Assembly: GCF_949769255.1 (NCBI RefSeq)
Contig: NZ_OX458329.1
Span: 992,001-1,056,000 of the forward strand
DNA length: 64,000 bases
From: Mobiluncus massiliensis
GTDB lineage: Bacteria; Actinomycetota; Actinomycetes; Actinomycetales; Actinomycetaceae
Direction: 5' to 3'
The notes beneath the pieces are model-generated. The model made no database searches and had not been told where the DNA came from. It worked only from the letters and a program-made list of their open reading frames with translations. The translations under genes were made by a program, and so were the position numbers. Each line of letters opens with the position of its first letter. Position 1 is the first letter of the stretch. Shown piece by piece: positions 34,861 to 44,330 of the stretch.

Positions 34861-37263
34861 CTACCCTTGTGAAACCACAATATCGGCGTCCGCGGAATCC
34901 GTATTGATGACCCCGGTGGAGGCGGCCCGGCGATGGCGGCGGCGCGGCGCGGCGCTCTCCGCGGAACCGTTGGCGCTGGTGATTTCCAAGCGCGTTTGTG
35001 CCCCGTCCAGAGCGGGTTTCTCGCTGGCTTTGTCCAGGGAAGGCTTTTCGCTGGCTTTGTCCAAGGAGGGCTTTTCCGGGGGTGTCGTCAGCAGTTTCGG
35101 TTCCTTGGTTGGCGACGAGTGGGATTGCTCGGGTGCGGGCTCGTGCTCCTCGGAGGCGTGAGCGGCGGTAGCGATTGCCGCCATAGTCTGACGCACTTCC
35201 GGATTCGTTTCTTTCACGGATTTGGCGCGAGACCGGGCACGTTTCGAACTGGCTCCAGACGAGGATCCGCGCCGGGGGGCGGGATGGGACACTACGTCTT
35301 CCGGGGCTTGCCCGTTGTTCTCGACCGGCACATCGTGGACGATGAAGCCGCGTCCGTCACAGCATTCACACTGGGTCGAAAAGGCTTCTACCAGTCCCTG
35401 CCCGACTCGTTTGCGAGTCATCTGAACTAAACCGAGGGAGGTCACTTCGGTGACCTGGTGACGAGTCCGGTCACGTCCCAGACATTCCACCAAGCGCCGC
35501 AGCACCAAATCCCGGTTCGACTCGATAACCATGTCCACAAAGTCGATGACGACAATGCCTCCAATGTCGCGTAGCCGCAGCTGACGCACGATTTCTTCGG
35601 CTGCTTCCAAGTTGTTCTTGGTGACGGTTTCTTCCAGGGTTCCCCCCGCACCAATGTAACGCCCGGTATTGACGTCAATAACCGTCATCGCTTCGGTCCG
35701 GTCAATAATCAGGTAACCACCGCTGGGCAGCCACACTTTACGTTCGAAACCTTTCGCAAGCTGTTCATCGATGCGGTGGGCGGCAAAAATGTCGTCCTCG
35801 CCTTCCCAATGCTTCAGGCGGTCCTTTAACTCTGGAGACAAATCGCGCACGTATTTAGAAATGGTCTTCCAAGCGTTGTCACCCTGAATAGTCAGGGAGC
35901 GGAAGTCCTCATTAAATATGTCACGCACGACTCGCACGGCCAGTTCCGGTTCCCCGTGCAACAGGACCGGTCCGTTACGGGTCTTGCGCTGTTTTGTCTC
36001 GATTTCTTCCCAAATTCGAGTGAGGCGTTCCACATCAGCGCGCAACTGTTCTTCCGTAGCCCCCTCAGCGGCGGTCCGTACGATGACTCCGTAACCGGCC
36101 GGAATCATCGTTTTCAGCAGAGCCTTGAGACGTTTGCGTTCTTCCTCGGGCAGCTTGCGTGAAATTCCGGTCATCGCCCCGCTGGGCACCAACACCAGGT
36201 GACGGCCCGCCAGAGTAATCTGAGATGTCAAACGGGCACCTTTATGTCCAATTGGATCCTTTGTGACCTGCACTAAAACCAGGTCGCCGGGGTTGAGCGC
36301 GTCCTCGATACGCCCGGTTTTGGCATTCAGACCGGCAGCGTCCCAGTTCACTTCTCCGGCATAGAGAACGGCGTTGCGTCCCTTGCCGATGTCCACGAAA
36401 GCTGCCTCCATCGAGGACAACACGTTTTGTACCTTGCCCAGGTAGATATTACCCACGGCCGTCTCTTGGGTGTGCCGCGAAACGTAATGCTCGACCAGCA
36501 ACCCATCCTCGAGAACGGCAATCTGATTCAAACCGTCACGCTCGCGCACGACCATTTCTCGCTTCACGTTCTCTCGACGCGCCAGGAATTCTGCTTCCGT
36601 AATCGGGGTCCGTTTGCGACTTTCCTTACGCCCCGCCTTACGGCGAATCCGTTTCGCTTCCAGCCGCGTGGAACCGTCCAGTGTCTTGACTCCCTCGCCT
36701 TCCCCGCCATCGGAACGAGTCCGACGCCGCCGCCGGCGCGTCGTGCTGTTTTCGTCCTCTGAAGTTGTGTCTTTCTCGGCGGCGGGCGCGTTCCCGCTTT
36801 CAGACTCATCGTGCGCCGAGGTTTTTTTACGGCTGGAGGTTTTCGAATTGGTCCGAGAGCTCGATGCCGACTCGTTCTTAGCAGAAGAGGACTTCTTTCG
36901 GCTGTGGCTTTCCGGCTCGGTCTCGGCGGTAGAGCTGGCCTGATTAGAACGGTTATTACGGGTCCGTTTTTCTTCAGCTGGTGCTGCCGGCGCAAAACTG
37001 GACAAGTCCGGAGCCTGGAACAGCAAGCTGGCAGCGGGCAGAGACACCCCCGCGCTCGGCGCACTGGCGGCAGACGGCGCTTCTGAAGCCGAGAAAGTCG
37101 GACTGGCGTCCTTTACCTTCCTTGAAGAGGCATTGACTTTTTGAAAAGTCTGGTCTTTCGTATCTTTGGTCGCGGAGGCCCGAGTACGAGTTCGTGCCGT
37201 ACCGGAATTACGCGAAGTTTTTCTAGTAGCCGCATTTGTTTCGGATTCTGTTGTCTTATTCAC
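34861..37263 (-). CDS. rne: Ribonuclease E/G
   Basis: Endoribonuclease of 800 residues for rRNA maturation and mRNA decay. The first ~200 residues are disordered and Ser/Lys/Arg/Glu-rich. The S1 RNA-binding part has GNIYLGKVQNVLSSMEAAFV, the 5' sensor and DNase I-like catalytic part has VIDVNTGRYIG and GGIVVIDFVDM, and the Zn link is CECCDGRG. The C-terminal ~140 residues are again low complexity with a near-repeat (KPSLDKASE twice). GTG 37263 has AGGAG 8 nt upstream. The rplU-rpmA genes that often follow it are absent here. Confidence 0.93.
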   Translation of the reverse strand: MNKTTESETNAATRKTSRNSGTARTRTRASATKDTKDQTFQKVNASSRKVKDASPTFSASEAPSAASAPSAGVSLPAASLLFQAPDLSSFAPAAPAEEKRTRNNRSNQASSTAETEPESHSRKKSSSAKNESASSSRTNSKTSSRKKTSAHDESESGNAPAAEKDTTSEDENSTTRRRRRRTRSDGGEGEGVKTLDGSTRLEAKRIRRKAGRKESRKRTPITEAEFLARRENVKREMVVRERDGLNQIAVLEDGLLVEHYVSRHTQETAVGNIYLGKVQNVLSSMEAAFVDIGKGRNAVLYAGEVNWDAAGLNAKTGRIEDALNPGDLVLVQVTKDPIGHKGARLTSQITLAGRHLVLVPSGAMTGISRKLPEEERKRLKALLKTMIPAGYGVIVRTAAEGATEEQLRADVERLTRIWEEIETKQRKTRNGPVLLHGEPELAVRVVRDIFNEDFRSLTIQGDNAWKTISKYVRDLSPELKDRLKHWEGEDDIFAAHRIDEQLAKGFERKVWLPSGGYLIIDRTEAMTVIDVNTGRYIGAGGTLEETVTKNNLEAAEEIVRQLRLRDIGGIVVIDFVDMVIESNRDLVLRRLVECLGRDRTRHQVTEVTSLGLVQMTRKRVGQGLVEAFSTQCECCDGRGFIVHDVPVENNGQAPEDVVSHPAPRRGSSSGASSKRARSRAKSVKETNPEVRQTMAAIATAAHASEEHEPAPEQSHSSPTKEPKLLTTPPEKPSLDKASEKPSLDKASEKPALDGAQTRLEITSANGSAESAAPRRRHRRAASTGVINTDSADADIVVSQG

Positions 37264-37635
37264 TTTAAAGCTCCTGCAAGAGACCGACTAGCAACCTGCC
37301 GGTCTATTTAGTTGTCAGTCATCACCAAACGGTGGAAAGTCTATGAGAGATAAGGGATAAACCGGGCTAATGAAACCGTGAGACCGGGCTCACAAAGGAT
37401 TCCGAGTTGCCGACTTGGGCTGCTCAAGACATCCCTATCTCCGCTCAACATCCTATCGCACAGTCGGATTTTTACCCAGAAAAAACTTCCGATGAGGTGC
37501 GAAATGTACATGTTGGTAAAATTTTAGGGTAGATTTAGGGAGTGGCTCAGGTTCACTTGGCGATTACGCTGTGTGACCACGAAGTAAATCTGGTCCTAAA
37601 TGCAATTTCTATAAATCTACGGAAAGGCGGAAAAG
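37264..37635. promoter_or_regulatory. Divergent promoter region between rne and cydA
   Basis: A 372-bp gap with no gene. The half nearest cydA is AT-rich, with possible -10 elements (for example TATAAA just before cydA) and a TGTACA palindrome near 37505. GGAAAGG at 37621-37627 is the cydA ribosome-binding site. I could not identify a Rex, ArcA or DevR operator with confidence. Confidence 0.45.
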
Positions 37636-39258
37636 GTGACCGTCGTCTCAATGGGGCTTGAAGGCCTCGACTTGGCGCGGTGGCAGTTCGGTATTACAAC
37701 CGTCTACCACTTTATCCTGGTTCCGTTCACCATCGGCATGTCCTTGCTGGTAGCACTGATGGAAACATTGTGGTACCGCACCGGCAAGGAATACTGGCTG
37801 AAGGCGACACGGTTCTTTGGAAGGCTGTTTATTGTTAACTTTGCCCTGGGCGTTGCGACCGGTATCGTGCAGGAATTCCAATTCGGCATGGGCTGGTCCG
37901 AGTACTCCCGCTTCGTCGGTGATATCTTCGGCGCTCCTCTGGCTTTTGAAGCTCTGCTCTCATTCTTCATGGAGTCCACGTTCCTCGGGGTGTGGATCTT
38001 CGGTTGGGGCAAGATCTCCAAGAAAGCTCACGTTGTCGTGTCTTGGCTGGTAATGGTCGGCGTCAACACTTCTATGTTGTGGATTATCGGCGCTAACTCC
38101 TGGATGCAGCGCCCGGTGGGGGCAGTCTTTGACCCGGCTACCGGTCGTGCAACTTTGAACGGCGCTACCGCGTTCTTCCAAGTTGTTACCAACTCCACCA
38201 TGTGGCTCGCGGTGTTCCACGTGGTAACTTCTTCTATCTTGCTGGCCTCCACCATCGTGGCTGGCATTTCTTTGTGGTGGATGGTTCGCGCCGCCAACGC
38301 TGGCGGTATCGGCGATACCGAAGCTCGCGAAGTCTGGCGTCCGATTGCCCGCTGGGGCATGACCATCATGTTGGTCGCTGGCGTTTTGACCATTGCTTCG
38401 GGCCACTTGCAGGGTCAGCACCTGGTTTACTATCAGCCGGCCAAGATGGCTGCCGCAGAAGGTCTGTGTGCCGGTGAATCCGGCGCCCTGGCTCTGGTAG
38501 CTTTCTCGGACTGCCCGCAAAACATCCAAAAGAACGACGACGGCTCCTGGCCGTTGACCGAAGTTGGTATCGGCAAGATTCCGGGTCTGCTCGGTTTCGT
38601 CGCGCACAACTCGTTCTCCCGTTCCATCGCTGGTATGGCTGACTCCTCCGAGCGCACCCAGACCATGCTAGAGAACGCCGCGGACAAGTACGGCGATAAG
38701 GCTCCGAACATCGACACCGCTAACACTTCTGGGATTAAGGGCGAAACCGGCGTTTACAGCTGGGCTCCTTACTCGCCATCTGTCCTGCTGGTGTTCTGGT
38801 CCTTCCGTTTGATGATGGGCTTGGGTCTCTTCTGTGCGGCCTTGGCTCTGGTGGGTCTGTACCAGACCCGCGGCGGCAAGGTTTCCACGTCTAAGGGTCT
38901 GAAGCGTCTCGCTCTGATTACGCTGCCGATGCCGTTCCTGTCTGCATCCTTCGGCTGGATTATGACTGAGTTCGGTCGTCAGCCTTTCATCGTGTACCCG
39001 AACCAGGATGCCTTCGGTTCTGACCTCGCGGTCAAGACCGATGCTGCCGGCGTGTTCATGCTGACTGGCGACGGCTTGTCTGGCGTAGTCAATCCGCTTG
39101 AGTTCTTGATTTCGTTGATTCTGTTCACTTTGGTTTACCTGGTGCTCGGTATCATCTGGTTCAAGCTCATGGTCCGTTACTCCAAAGAGGGCATCAACAC
39201 CCCGGCCTCCGATGGTGGCCCGAACGCTGCCTCTCAAGAGTTGTCGTTCGCTTACTAA
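37636..39258 (+). CDS. cydA: Cytochrome bd ubiquinol oxidase subunit I
   Basis: Haem-bearing subunit of the high-affinity terminal oxidase that reduces oxygen to water with quinol. The 540-residue membrane protein shows haem ligands His in TVYHFILVPFTIG and His in AVFHVVTSSIL, the Q-loop start QPAKMAAAEG, and the EFGRQPFIVYP motif, which holds Phe where many CydA have Trp. GTG 37636 has AAAGG 8 nt upstream. First gene of a cydABDC cluster, 15 bp before cydB. Presence of cytochrome bd fits a microaerophilic or oxygen-scavenging lifestyle. Confidence 0.95.
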   Translation: MTVVSMGLEGLDLARWQFGITTVYHFILVPFTIGMSLLVALMETLWYRTGKEYWLKATRFFGRLFIVNFALGVATGIVQEFQFGMGWSEYSRFVGDIFGAPLAFEALLSFFMESTFLGVWIFGWGKISKKAHVVVSWLVMVGVNTSMLWIIGANSWMQRPVGAVFDPATGRATLNGATAFFQVVTNSTMWLAVFHVVTSSILLASTIVAGISLWWMVRAANAGGIGDTEAREVWRPIARWGMTIMLVAGVLTIASGHLQGQHLVYYQPAKMAAAEGLCAGESGALALVAFSDCPQNIQKNDDGSWPLTEVGIGKIPGLLGFVAHNSFSRSIAGMADSSERTQTMLENAADKYGDKAPNIDTANTSGIKGETGVYSWAPYSPSVLLVFWSFRLMMGLGLFCAALALVGLYQTRGGKVSTSKGLKRLALITLPMPFLSASFGWIMTEFGRQPFIVYPNQDAFGSDLAVKTDAAGVFMLTGDGLSGVVNPLEFLISLILFTLVYLVLGIIWFKLMVRYSKEGINTPASDGGPNAASQELSFAY

Positions 39259-39273
39259 GGAGGAAATCAGACA

Positions 39274-40428
39274 ATGACTTTTCTGCAAATCCTTTGGTTT
39301 ATCCTCGTAGCGGTCCTGTGGGCTGGCTATCTCGTCCTGGAAGGCTACGGCTTGGGTACCGGTATGTTGCTGCGTATCATCGGTAAGACCGATGACGAGC
39401 GCGGTCAGATGGTTCGCGCCATCGGCCCGCACTGGGACGGCAACGAAGTGTGGCTGCTCACCGCTGGTGGCGCGACCTTCGCTTCTTCTCCCGAGTGGTA
39501 CGCCGTGATGTTCTCCGGTATGTACATCGCTCTGTTCCTGGTTCTGCTGTGCTTGATTGGCCGTATCGCGGCTATTGAATGGCGCAACAAGATTGACACG
39601 CCGCAGTGGCGTGGCCGCTGGGACACCATCCAAACCATCTCGGCTTGGTTGGTTCCGATTCTGCTGGGTGTAGCCTTCGGCAACCTGGTAGCTGGCATGA
39701 AGATTATCGTGGCCGATCCCAAGACCCCGTTCGTCGAGGTCGGTCCCGAGAACGTCGACATCGCCAATGCCGGTATGTCTCAGATTCACTCCTTCGTTGG
39801 TCTGGGCGAATTCCCCTTCAGCCAGTTGCTGAGCTTGCTGATTGGTGGTTCCGGCTTCGCGATTCTCGGCGGTTTGGTGATTGCCTCCCTGTCCTTGGTC
39901 CAAGGTGCTAACTTCCTGGCTCTTAAGACTGATGGGGCTGTGCAGGAACGCGCGGTCACGATTGCCCCGAAGCTGGGTCTCATCTCGACCGTCCTGACCG
40001 CAGTCTTTGCGGTGTGGGGCACCTTCGCTTTCAAGGGCGATGGTTTCATCTTCTCGCTGATCTTCCTGGTTCTCGCGGCAGTCTGCCTCATCGTCAGCCT
40101 GCTCTTCGCGTTCAAGGGCGCTTCGGCAAAGGCTTTCACCTTCAACTCCGTTGCGATTGCAATGTGCGTTGCTTGGGTGTTTGCCATGCTCTTCCCCAAC
40201 GTGATGAAGTCCTCGATTGATCCGGCCTACTCGCTGACTATCGCTCAGTCTGCGGCTTCTGCCGGAACCCAGATTGTGATGACCGTAGCGGCCATCATCC
40301 TGGTTCCAATCGTGTTGGGTTACACCATCTGGTCTGTCTACATGTTCCGCGCTCGTATCAGCGTGGCACCTGCGGGCGGCCTGGAGCCTGACAAGATTCG
40401 CGAAGGCGCGAACTTCCTGGTTGGCTAA
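39274..40428 (+). CDS. cydB: Cytochrome bd ubiquinol oxidase subunit II
   Basis: Second core subunit of cytochrome bd, 384 residues with about nine membrane helices. The N-terminus (LQILWFILVAVLWAGYLVLEGYGLGTGM) and GPHWDGNEVWLLTAGGATFA are family signatures. It follows cydA with a good AAGGAGG ribosome-binding site and is separated from cydD by 146 bp that contain a stable hairpin. Confidence 0.95.
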   Translation: MTFLQILWFILVAVLWAGYLVLEGYGLGTGMLLRIIGKTDDERGQMVRAIGPHWDGNEVWLLTAGGATFASSPEWYAVMFSGMYIALFLVLLCLIGRIAAIEWRNKIDTPQWRGRWDTIQTISAWLVPILLGVAFGNLVAGMKIIVADPKTPFVEVGPENVDIANAGMSQIHSFVGLGEFPFSQLLSLLIGGSGFAILGGLVIASLSLVQGANFLALKTDGAVQERAVTIAPKLGLISTVLTAVFAVWGTFAFKGDGFIFSLIFLVLAAVCLIVSLLFAFKGASAKAFTFNSVAIAMCVAWVFAMLFPNVMKSSIDPAYSLTIAQSAASAGTQIVMTVAAIILVPIVLGYTIWSVYMFRARISVAPAGGLEPDKIREGANFLVG

Positions 40429-40456
40429 ATAAAGCGACGACGGTCTGAAACCGTTA

Positions 40457-40484
40457 CGGGCGGGTCACTACGGTGGCCCGCCCG
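40457..40484 (+). terminator. Strong hairpin between cydB and cydD
   Basis: Twelve-pair stem CGGGCGGGTCAC (40457-40468) and GTGGCCCGCCCG (40473-40484) with a 4-nt loop and one G-U pair. There is no U tract, so it may stabilise the cydAB message or act as a weak, Rho-assisted terminator rather than a full stop. Confidence 0.5.
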
Positions 40485-40574
40485 CACCAGTTTAACCAGG
40501 GCTTTTAATCCCTACGGCTGTCCAGCTTTGTGGAGTTTTTTTCTAAAATGTGGAAAGCTGAGGGGGTGAAACCC

Positions 40575-42359
40575 ATGGATCCTCGACTGCTAAAGTACGC
40601 TAAATCTGCGCGCGGATACATCATCTTTATCACTGTTTTTGGTTTTCTTTCGGCAGTTTTCATCATCGCTCAAGATTGGCTCATCTCTAAAGCTGCAACT
40701 CCGGTCATCATGGAACACCAGCCTTTGTCCTTCATCGTTCCCACTCTCGGCGTGTTGGTTTTAGTACTTTTGGGCAGAGGGCTGTCCCTGCTGATTCGGC
40801 AATGGTTTGCGCACCGGGCAGCAACGGGCGCGATTCGGGAAATCCGGGAAAAAGTCCTGACCCACGCCACCAAACTCGGTCCTCGCTGGCAGACCCAACA
40901 CGGTCAAGACACCGTAACCACGGTCGTGCGCGCCTTGAAAGACCTCGATGCTTACTTTGTCTTTTTCCTACCTCAACTTTTACTCTCAGCGACAGTCACT
41001 CCCCTGACCCTGTTGGTGATTTTTTACCTGGACTGGATTAGCGCTCTGTTTGTGCTGGCCACCATTCCACTCATCCCCCTGTTCATGATTCTCATCGGGA
41101 TTTTGACCCAGGAATACTCCGATAAACGCCTGGCTTCCATGAAACGTATGGGAGGCCAACTGGTGGATCTCTTGGCTGGCCTGGCTACCCTGAAATCCCT
41201 GGGACGCGAACAAGACCCCGCCAAGCAGGTGAAACGGGTCGGCTACGAATATTCCCGTTCCACCATGCAGACGTTGCGCGTCGCGTTCATGAGCGGCGGC
41301 GCCCTGGAATTCCTGACCACCCTGTGCGTGGCTCTGGTCGCGGTCGAAGTTGGGATTCGACTGTTGAATAACCAACTCGACCTGTTCACCGGGCTGCTGG
41401 TCATCATGCTGACCCCGGAGGTCTTTAGCCCGCTACGTGAAGTTGGCAAGCAATTTCACGCCTCCTCCGACGGCGTCACCGCCGCAGAAGCCGCATTTGC
41501 CATCCTTGAGGAACCACTACCGAAAACCGGGAACCTCGCGGCTCCTGACCTCACGAAAGCCACTATCCAGTTGCGTGACGTAGGCGTGAAGGCTCGTGGT
41601 ATGTGGGCCCCCGCCAGCCTCACAGCCAGCCTCGAACCAGGAAAAATTTACGCCCTGACCGGCGCCAGCGGTTCCGGAAAAACGACCACGGCCATGAGCC
41701 TTCTGGGGCTGCAAGCCGTGGACCAGGGAGAGCTAACGGTGAGCGGACCTGGGGGCGACGTGCCGCTACACGACATCGACCCGGCCTCGTGGTGGGAACA
41801 ATGCGCCTGGGTTCCCCAAAATCCCGCCATCCTGCCCGGAACAGTGCTGGAAAACTTGGGCGAATCCGGAGAGAACCCCAGCCCCGCCCTTGTGGAAGCC
41901 AGCCGCATCACTCACTTCGATACGGTGGTGCAGGGGCTGCCAGACGGTTGGCTGACTCAACTCGGCGCCGGGGGTTTGGGCCTGTCGGTCGGTCAGCGGC
42001 AACGCTTGGCACTGACTCGCACCCTGACCCAAAAGGCACAGTTTATCGTGCTGGACGAGCCGACCGCGCACCTGGATGCAAACCTGGAAACCCAGGTTAT
42101 TGCCGGGATTAAAGCCTTGAAAGCCCAAGGGAAAACGGTGGTTGTCATCGCCCACCGCCAAGCCGTGCTAAATGTCGCCGACGTGTCCATTCCGGTCGAA
42201 ACCAGGACCTTCACCGCTGCCGAGGCAGAACAGGAAGCCCGGGCGGCAGCCGAAGCGAAACCAAAGCCACGGGAGCGCAAACGTAAACCGGATGGACGTG
42301 AGGATTTACCTCCGCTCATTTTGAACTTGGATTTTGCTGATAACGAGGTGCGCGCATGA
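40575..42359 (+). CDS. cydD: Heterodimeric thiol/haem ABC exporter subunit CydD
   Basis: ABC transporter half-molecule of 594 residues, needed with CydC to assemble cytochrome bd. Six membrane helices fill the first ~300 residues; the ATPase part has Walker A GASGSGKTT, signature LSVGQRQRLALTRTL (Val replaces the usual second Gly) and Walker B FIVLDEPTAHLD. ATG 40575 is chosen because GAGGGGG lies 8 nt upstream; an earlier GTG at 40530 is in frame but lacks such a site. The stop overlaps the cydC start as ATGA. Confidence 0.92.
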   Translation: MDPRLLKYAKSARGYIIFITVFGFLSAVFIIAQDWLISKAATPVIMEHQPLSFIVPTLGVLVLVLLGRGLSLLIRQWFAHRAATGAIREIREKVLTHATKLGPRWQTQHGQDTVTTVVRALKDLDAYFVFFLPQLLLSATVTPLTLLVIFYLDWISALFVLATIPLIPLFMILIGILTQEYSDKRLASMKRMGGQLVDLLAGLATLKSLGREQDPAKQVKRVGYEYSRSTMQTLRVAFMSGGALEFLTTLCVALVAVEVGIRLLNNQLDLFTGLLVIMLTPEVFSPLREVGKQFHASSDGVTAAEAAFAILEEPLPKTGNLAAPDLTKATIQLRDVGVKARGMWAPASLTASLEPGKIYALTGASGSGKTTTAMSLLGLQAVDQGELTVSGPGGDVPLHDIDPASWWEQCAWVPQNPAILPGTVLENLGESGENPSPALVEASRITHFDTVVQGLPDGWLTQLGAGGLGLSVGQRQRLALTRTLTQKAQFIVLDEPTAHLDANLETQVIAGIKALKAQGKTVVVIAHRQAVLNVADVSIPVETRTFTAAEAEQEARAAAEAKPKPRERKRKPDGREDLPPLILNLDFADNEVRA

Positions 42360-44302
42360 GTAGCGACAAGTCAACTTTCCCCGTCGAGCTCATGGAATCA
42401 GCTACGGGATTCTCCGGTTCCACCATGAAAAACACCGCGTTTATTTCTCGCGAAGAGCTGCGTAACCTGCGCCTGACCTACCGGATGATGCGCCTGAATC
42501 GCACCAATATGGCGCTGGCTATCCTCCTGGGTGTCTCGACATTAGCCTGCGCCATCGGGCTGTCGGTGGTGGCGGCATGGCTCATTGCCCGTGCAGCTCA
42601 GATTGACGCCCTGTGGATGGACTTGGCAGTTGCAGCCGTAGCCGTGCGTTTCTTTGGAATTGGCCGGGCGCTATTCCGCTATCTGGAGCGCCTAGCGTCT
42701 CACAAGGTCGCCCTGTTGGGGGTTGCCGATTTGCGTCACACGGTTTACCGTATTCTGGCAGGTCGTCCCGCAAAAAACATCGCGGCCTTGCGGCGCGGGG
42801 AAATCCTGGCCCGTACAGGCGGTGATGTCGATTCGGTCGGAGACTTTGTGGTGAAGTCCGTCCTTCCCGGAATGGTTACGGCCATCACCGCTATCGCCAC
42901 CGTTATTCTGTTCTGGTTTCTGGCTCCCCTGGCGGCACTCACGCTGCTGATCTGCCTGCTGATGGCGGGAGTGGTAGGGCCTTTGCTGACGATTCGTTCC
43001 GCCCGCATCGCTGAGCTGGCTTCCCAACAGGCCCAGATTGAGCTGACCGCCAGCGCCCAAAACCTCATGATGAATGCCAGCGAACTGGCGGTTTCCGGAC
43101 GTCTGCAGGCCGCGCAAGACCACCTCAACCAAGTCGAACAAGTCATTCAGCGCCTGAAAGACAAGGCCGCCCGCCCTTCTGCCATCGCCGCTTTTATTGA
43201 CAATATTTCGATGGGGGCGGCCGTCCTGTGCGGTTTCCTGATTGGCACTCCCCTGGTCGTCAGCGGCCAGCTGTGGGACGTGAACCTGGCGATTTTGGTG
43301 CTGGCTCCCCTAGCAGCTTTTGAGGGGACCTCCCAACTGGCTGCCGCCGCGGTACAGCTGGTGTCCTCCGGAGCCGCCGCGACCCGTCTGGTGGATTTGA
43401 TGGGGGGAGCTGATTATGTCGAGGCCGCCCTGAAGCAGATTTACGCAGCGGACGCCACCCCGAACAGCGATGCCGTCCCGGAGGTGGCAGTCAACGCAGA
43501 GGGGCACCGCGCGGAAATCTCGCCCGTCACCGAAGTTGAGGCTCACCTGGTGGCCAAAGACCTAGAGATTGGGTGGCCCGGCGGGCCGATTATCGCCAGC
43601 GGGATTGACCTGGAACTGCGCCCCGGCAAGGCTTTGGCGATTGTGGGGCGTTCCGGAATCGGCAAATCCACGCTGCTTTATACCTTGGCAGGTTTGATTC
43701 CGCCGCGCGGCGGCAGCCTGACGCTGGGGGGAATCGACATCAGCACACTGCCGCGCGCCACCGTGAGCGAAAAAATCGTGATGACCGCGGAGGACGCCCA
43801 TATTTTTGCCACCACCGCCCTAGAGAACATTCGGGTAGCGCGAGCCAATGTGGGCAGCGTGGAGGCGGAAAAGCTGCTACAAGAGGCGGGCATGGGGCCG
43901 TGGCTCCAGGCCGCCCCGGACGGCCTGGATACCCAGCTCGGCATGGACGGGGCCGCGTTGAGCGGCGGAGAACGCCGACGCATCCTGTTAGCGCGAGCTT
44001 TAGCAACCCCGGCGCAGCTCCTCGCCCTGGACGAACCCGGTGAGCACCTGGACGGAGCTCTGGCTGACCAGCTGGTGTCGGACCTATTGGCGACCGGCAA
44101 GAGCGGGGAACGCGGCGTGCTGCTGGTCACGCATCGGCTCAGCGCCTTGGACGGAGCCGACGAAGTCATAGTTCTTGGTAAGCTGGATAGCGAAAACGAT
44201 GAGGGCGTGACCCATATCACCGCTCGCGGAACGCACGCCAGTTTGGTTGAAACCAACCCCACCTACCGTTGGAACCTAGAACAGGAGAAGAGCTACGTCT
44301 GA
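42356..44302 (+). CDS. cydC: Heterodimeric thiol/haem ABC exporter subunit CydC
   Basis: Partner of CydD, 648 residues. The N-terminal ~35 residues extend beyond the usual start, and ATG 42425 (MKNTAFISREELRNL) is an internal alternative. Membrane domain with six helices, then Walker A GRSGIGKST, signature LSGGERRRILLARAL and Walker B LLALDEPGEHLD, where Gly replaces the usual Thr of DEPT. The overlap with cydD suggests equal synthesis of both halves. The histidine kinase gene follows within 28 bp. Confidence 0.92.
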   Translation: MSSDKSTFPVELMESATGFSGSTMKNTAFISREELRNLRLTYRMMRLNRTNMALAILLGVSTLACAIGLSVVAAWLIARAAQIDALWMDLAVAAVAVRFFGIGRALFRYLERLASHKVALLGVADLRHTVYRILAGRPAKNIAALRRGEILARTGGDVDSVGDFVVKSVLPGMVTAITAIATVILFWFLAPLAALTLLICLLMAGVVGPLLTIRSARIAELASQQAQIELTASAQNLMMNASELAVSGRLQAAQDHLNQVEQVIQRLKDKAARPSAIAAFIDNISMGAAVLCGFLIGTPLVVSGQLWDVNLAILVLAPLAAFEGTSQLAAAAVQLVSSGAAATRLVDLMGGADYVEAALKQIYAADATPNSDAVPEVAVNAEGHRAEISPVTEVEAHLVAKDLEIGWPGGPIIASGIDLELRPGKALAIVGRSGIGKSTLLYTLAGLIPPRGGSLTLGGIDISTLPRATVSEKIVMTAEDAHIFATTALENIRVARANVGSVEAEKLLQEAGMGPWLQAAPDGLDTQLGMDGAALSGGERRRILLARALATPAQLLALDEPGEHLDGALADQLVSDLLATGKSGERGVLLVTHRLSALDGADEVIVLGKLDSENDEGVTHITARGTHASLVETNPTYRWNLEQEKSYV

Positions 44303-44330
44303 GCGAGTCAGCCCCAAGGTCAATAACTAT

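Noticed and set aside
37300..37635. Rex or DevR operator before cydA
   Set aside because: Loose matches such as GTGTGA and TTCAC do not form a proper inverted repeat with correct spacing.
38668..39903. Leftward 411-codon frame across cydA and cydB
   Set aside because: It spans two well-supported genes, is polar, Gln/His-rich and shadow-like, and ignores their boundaries.
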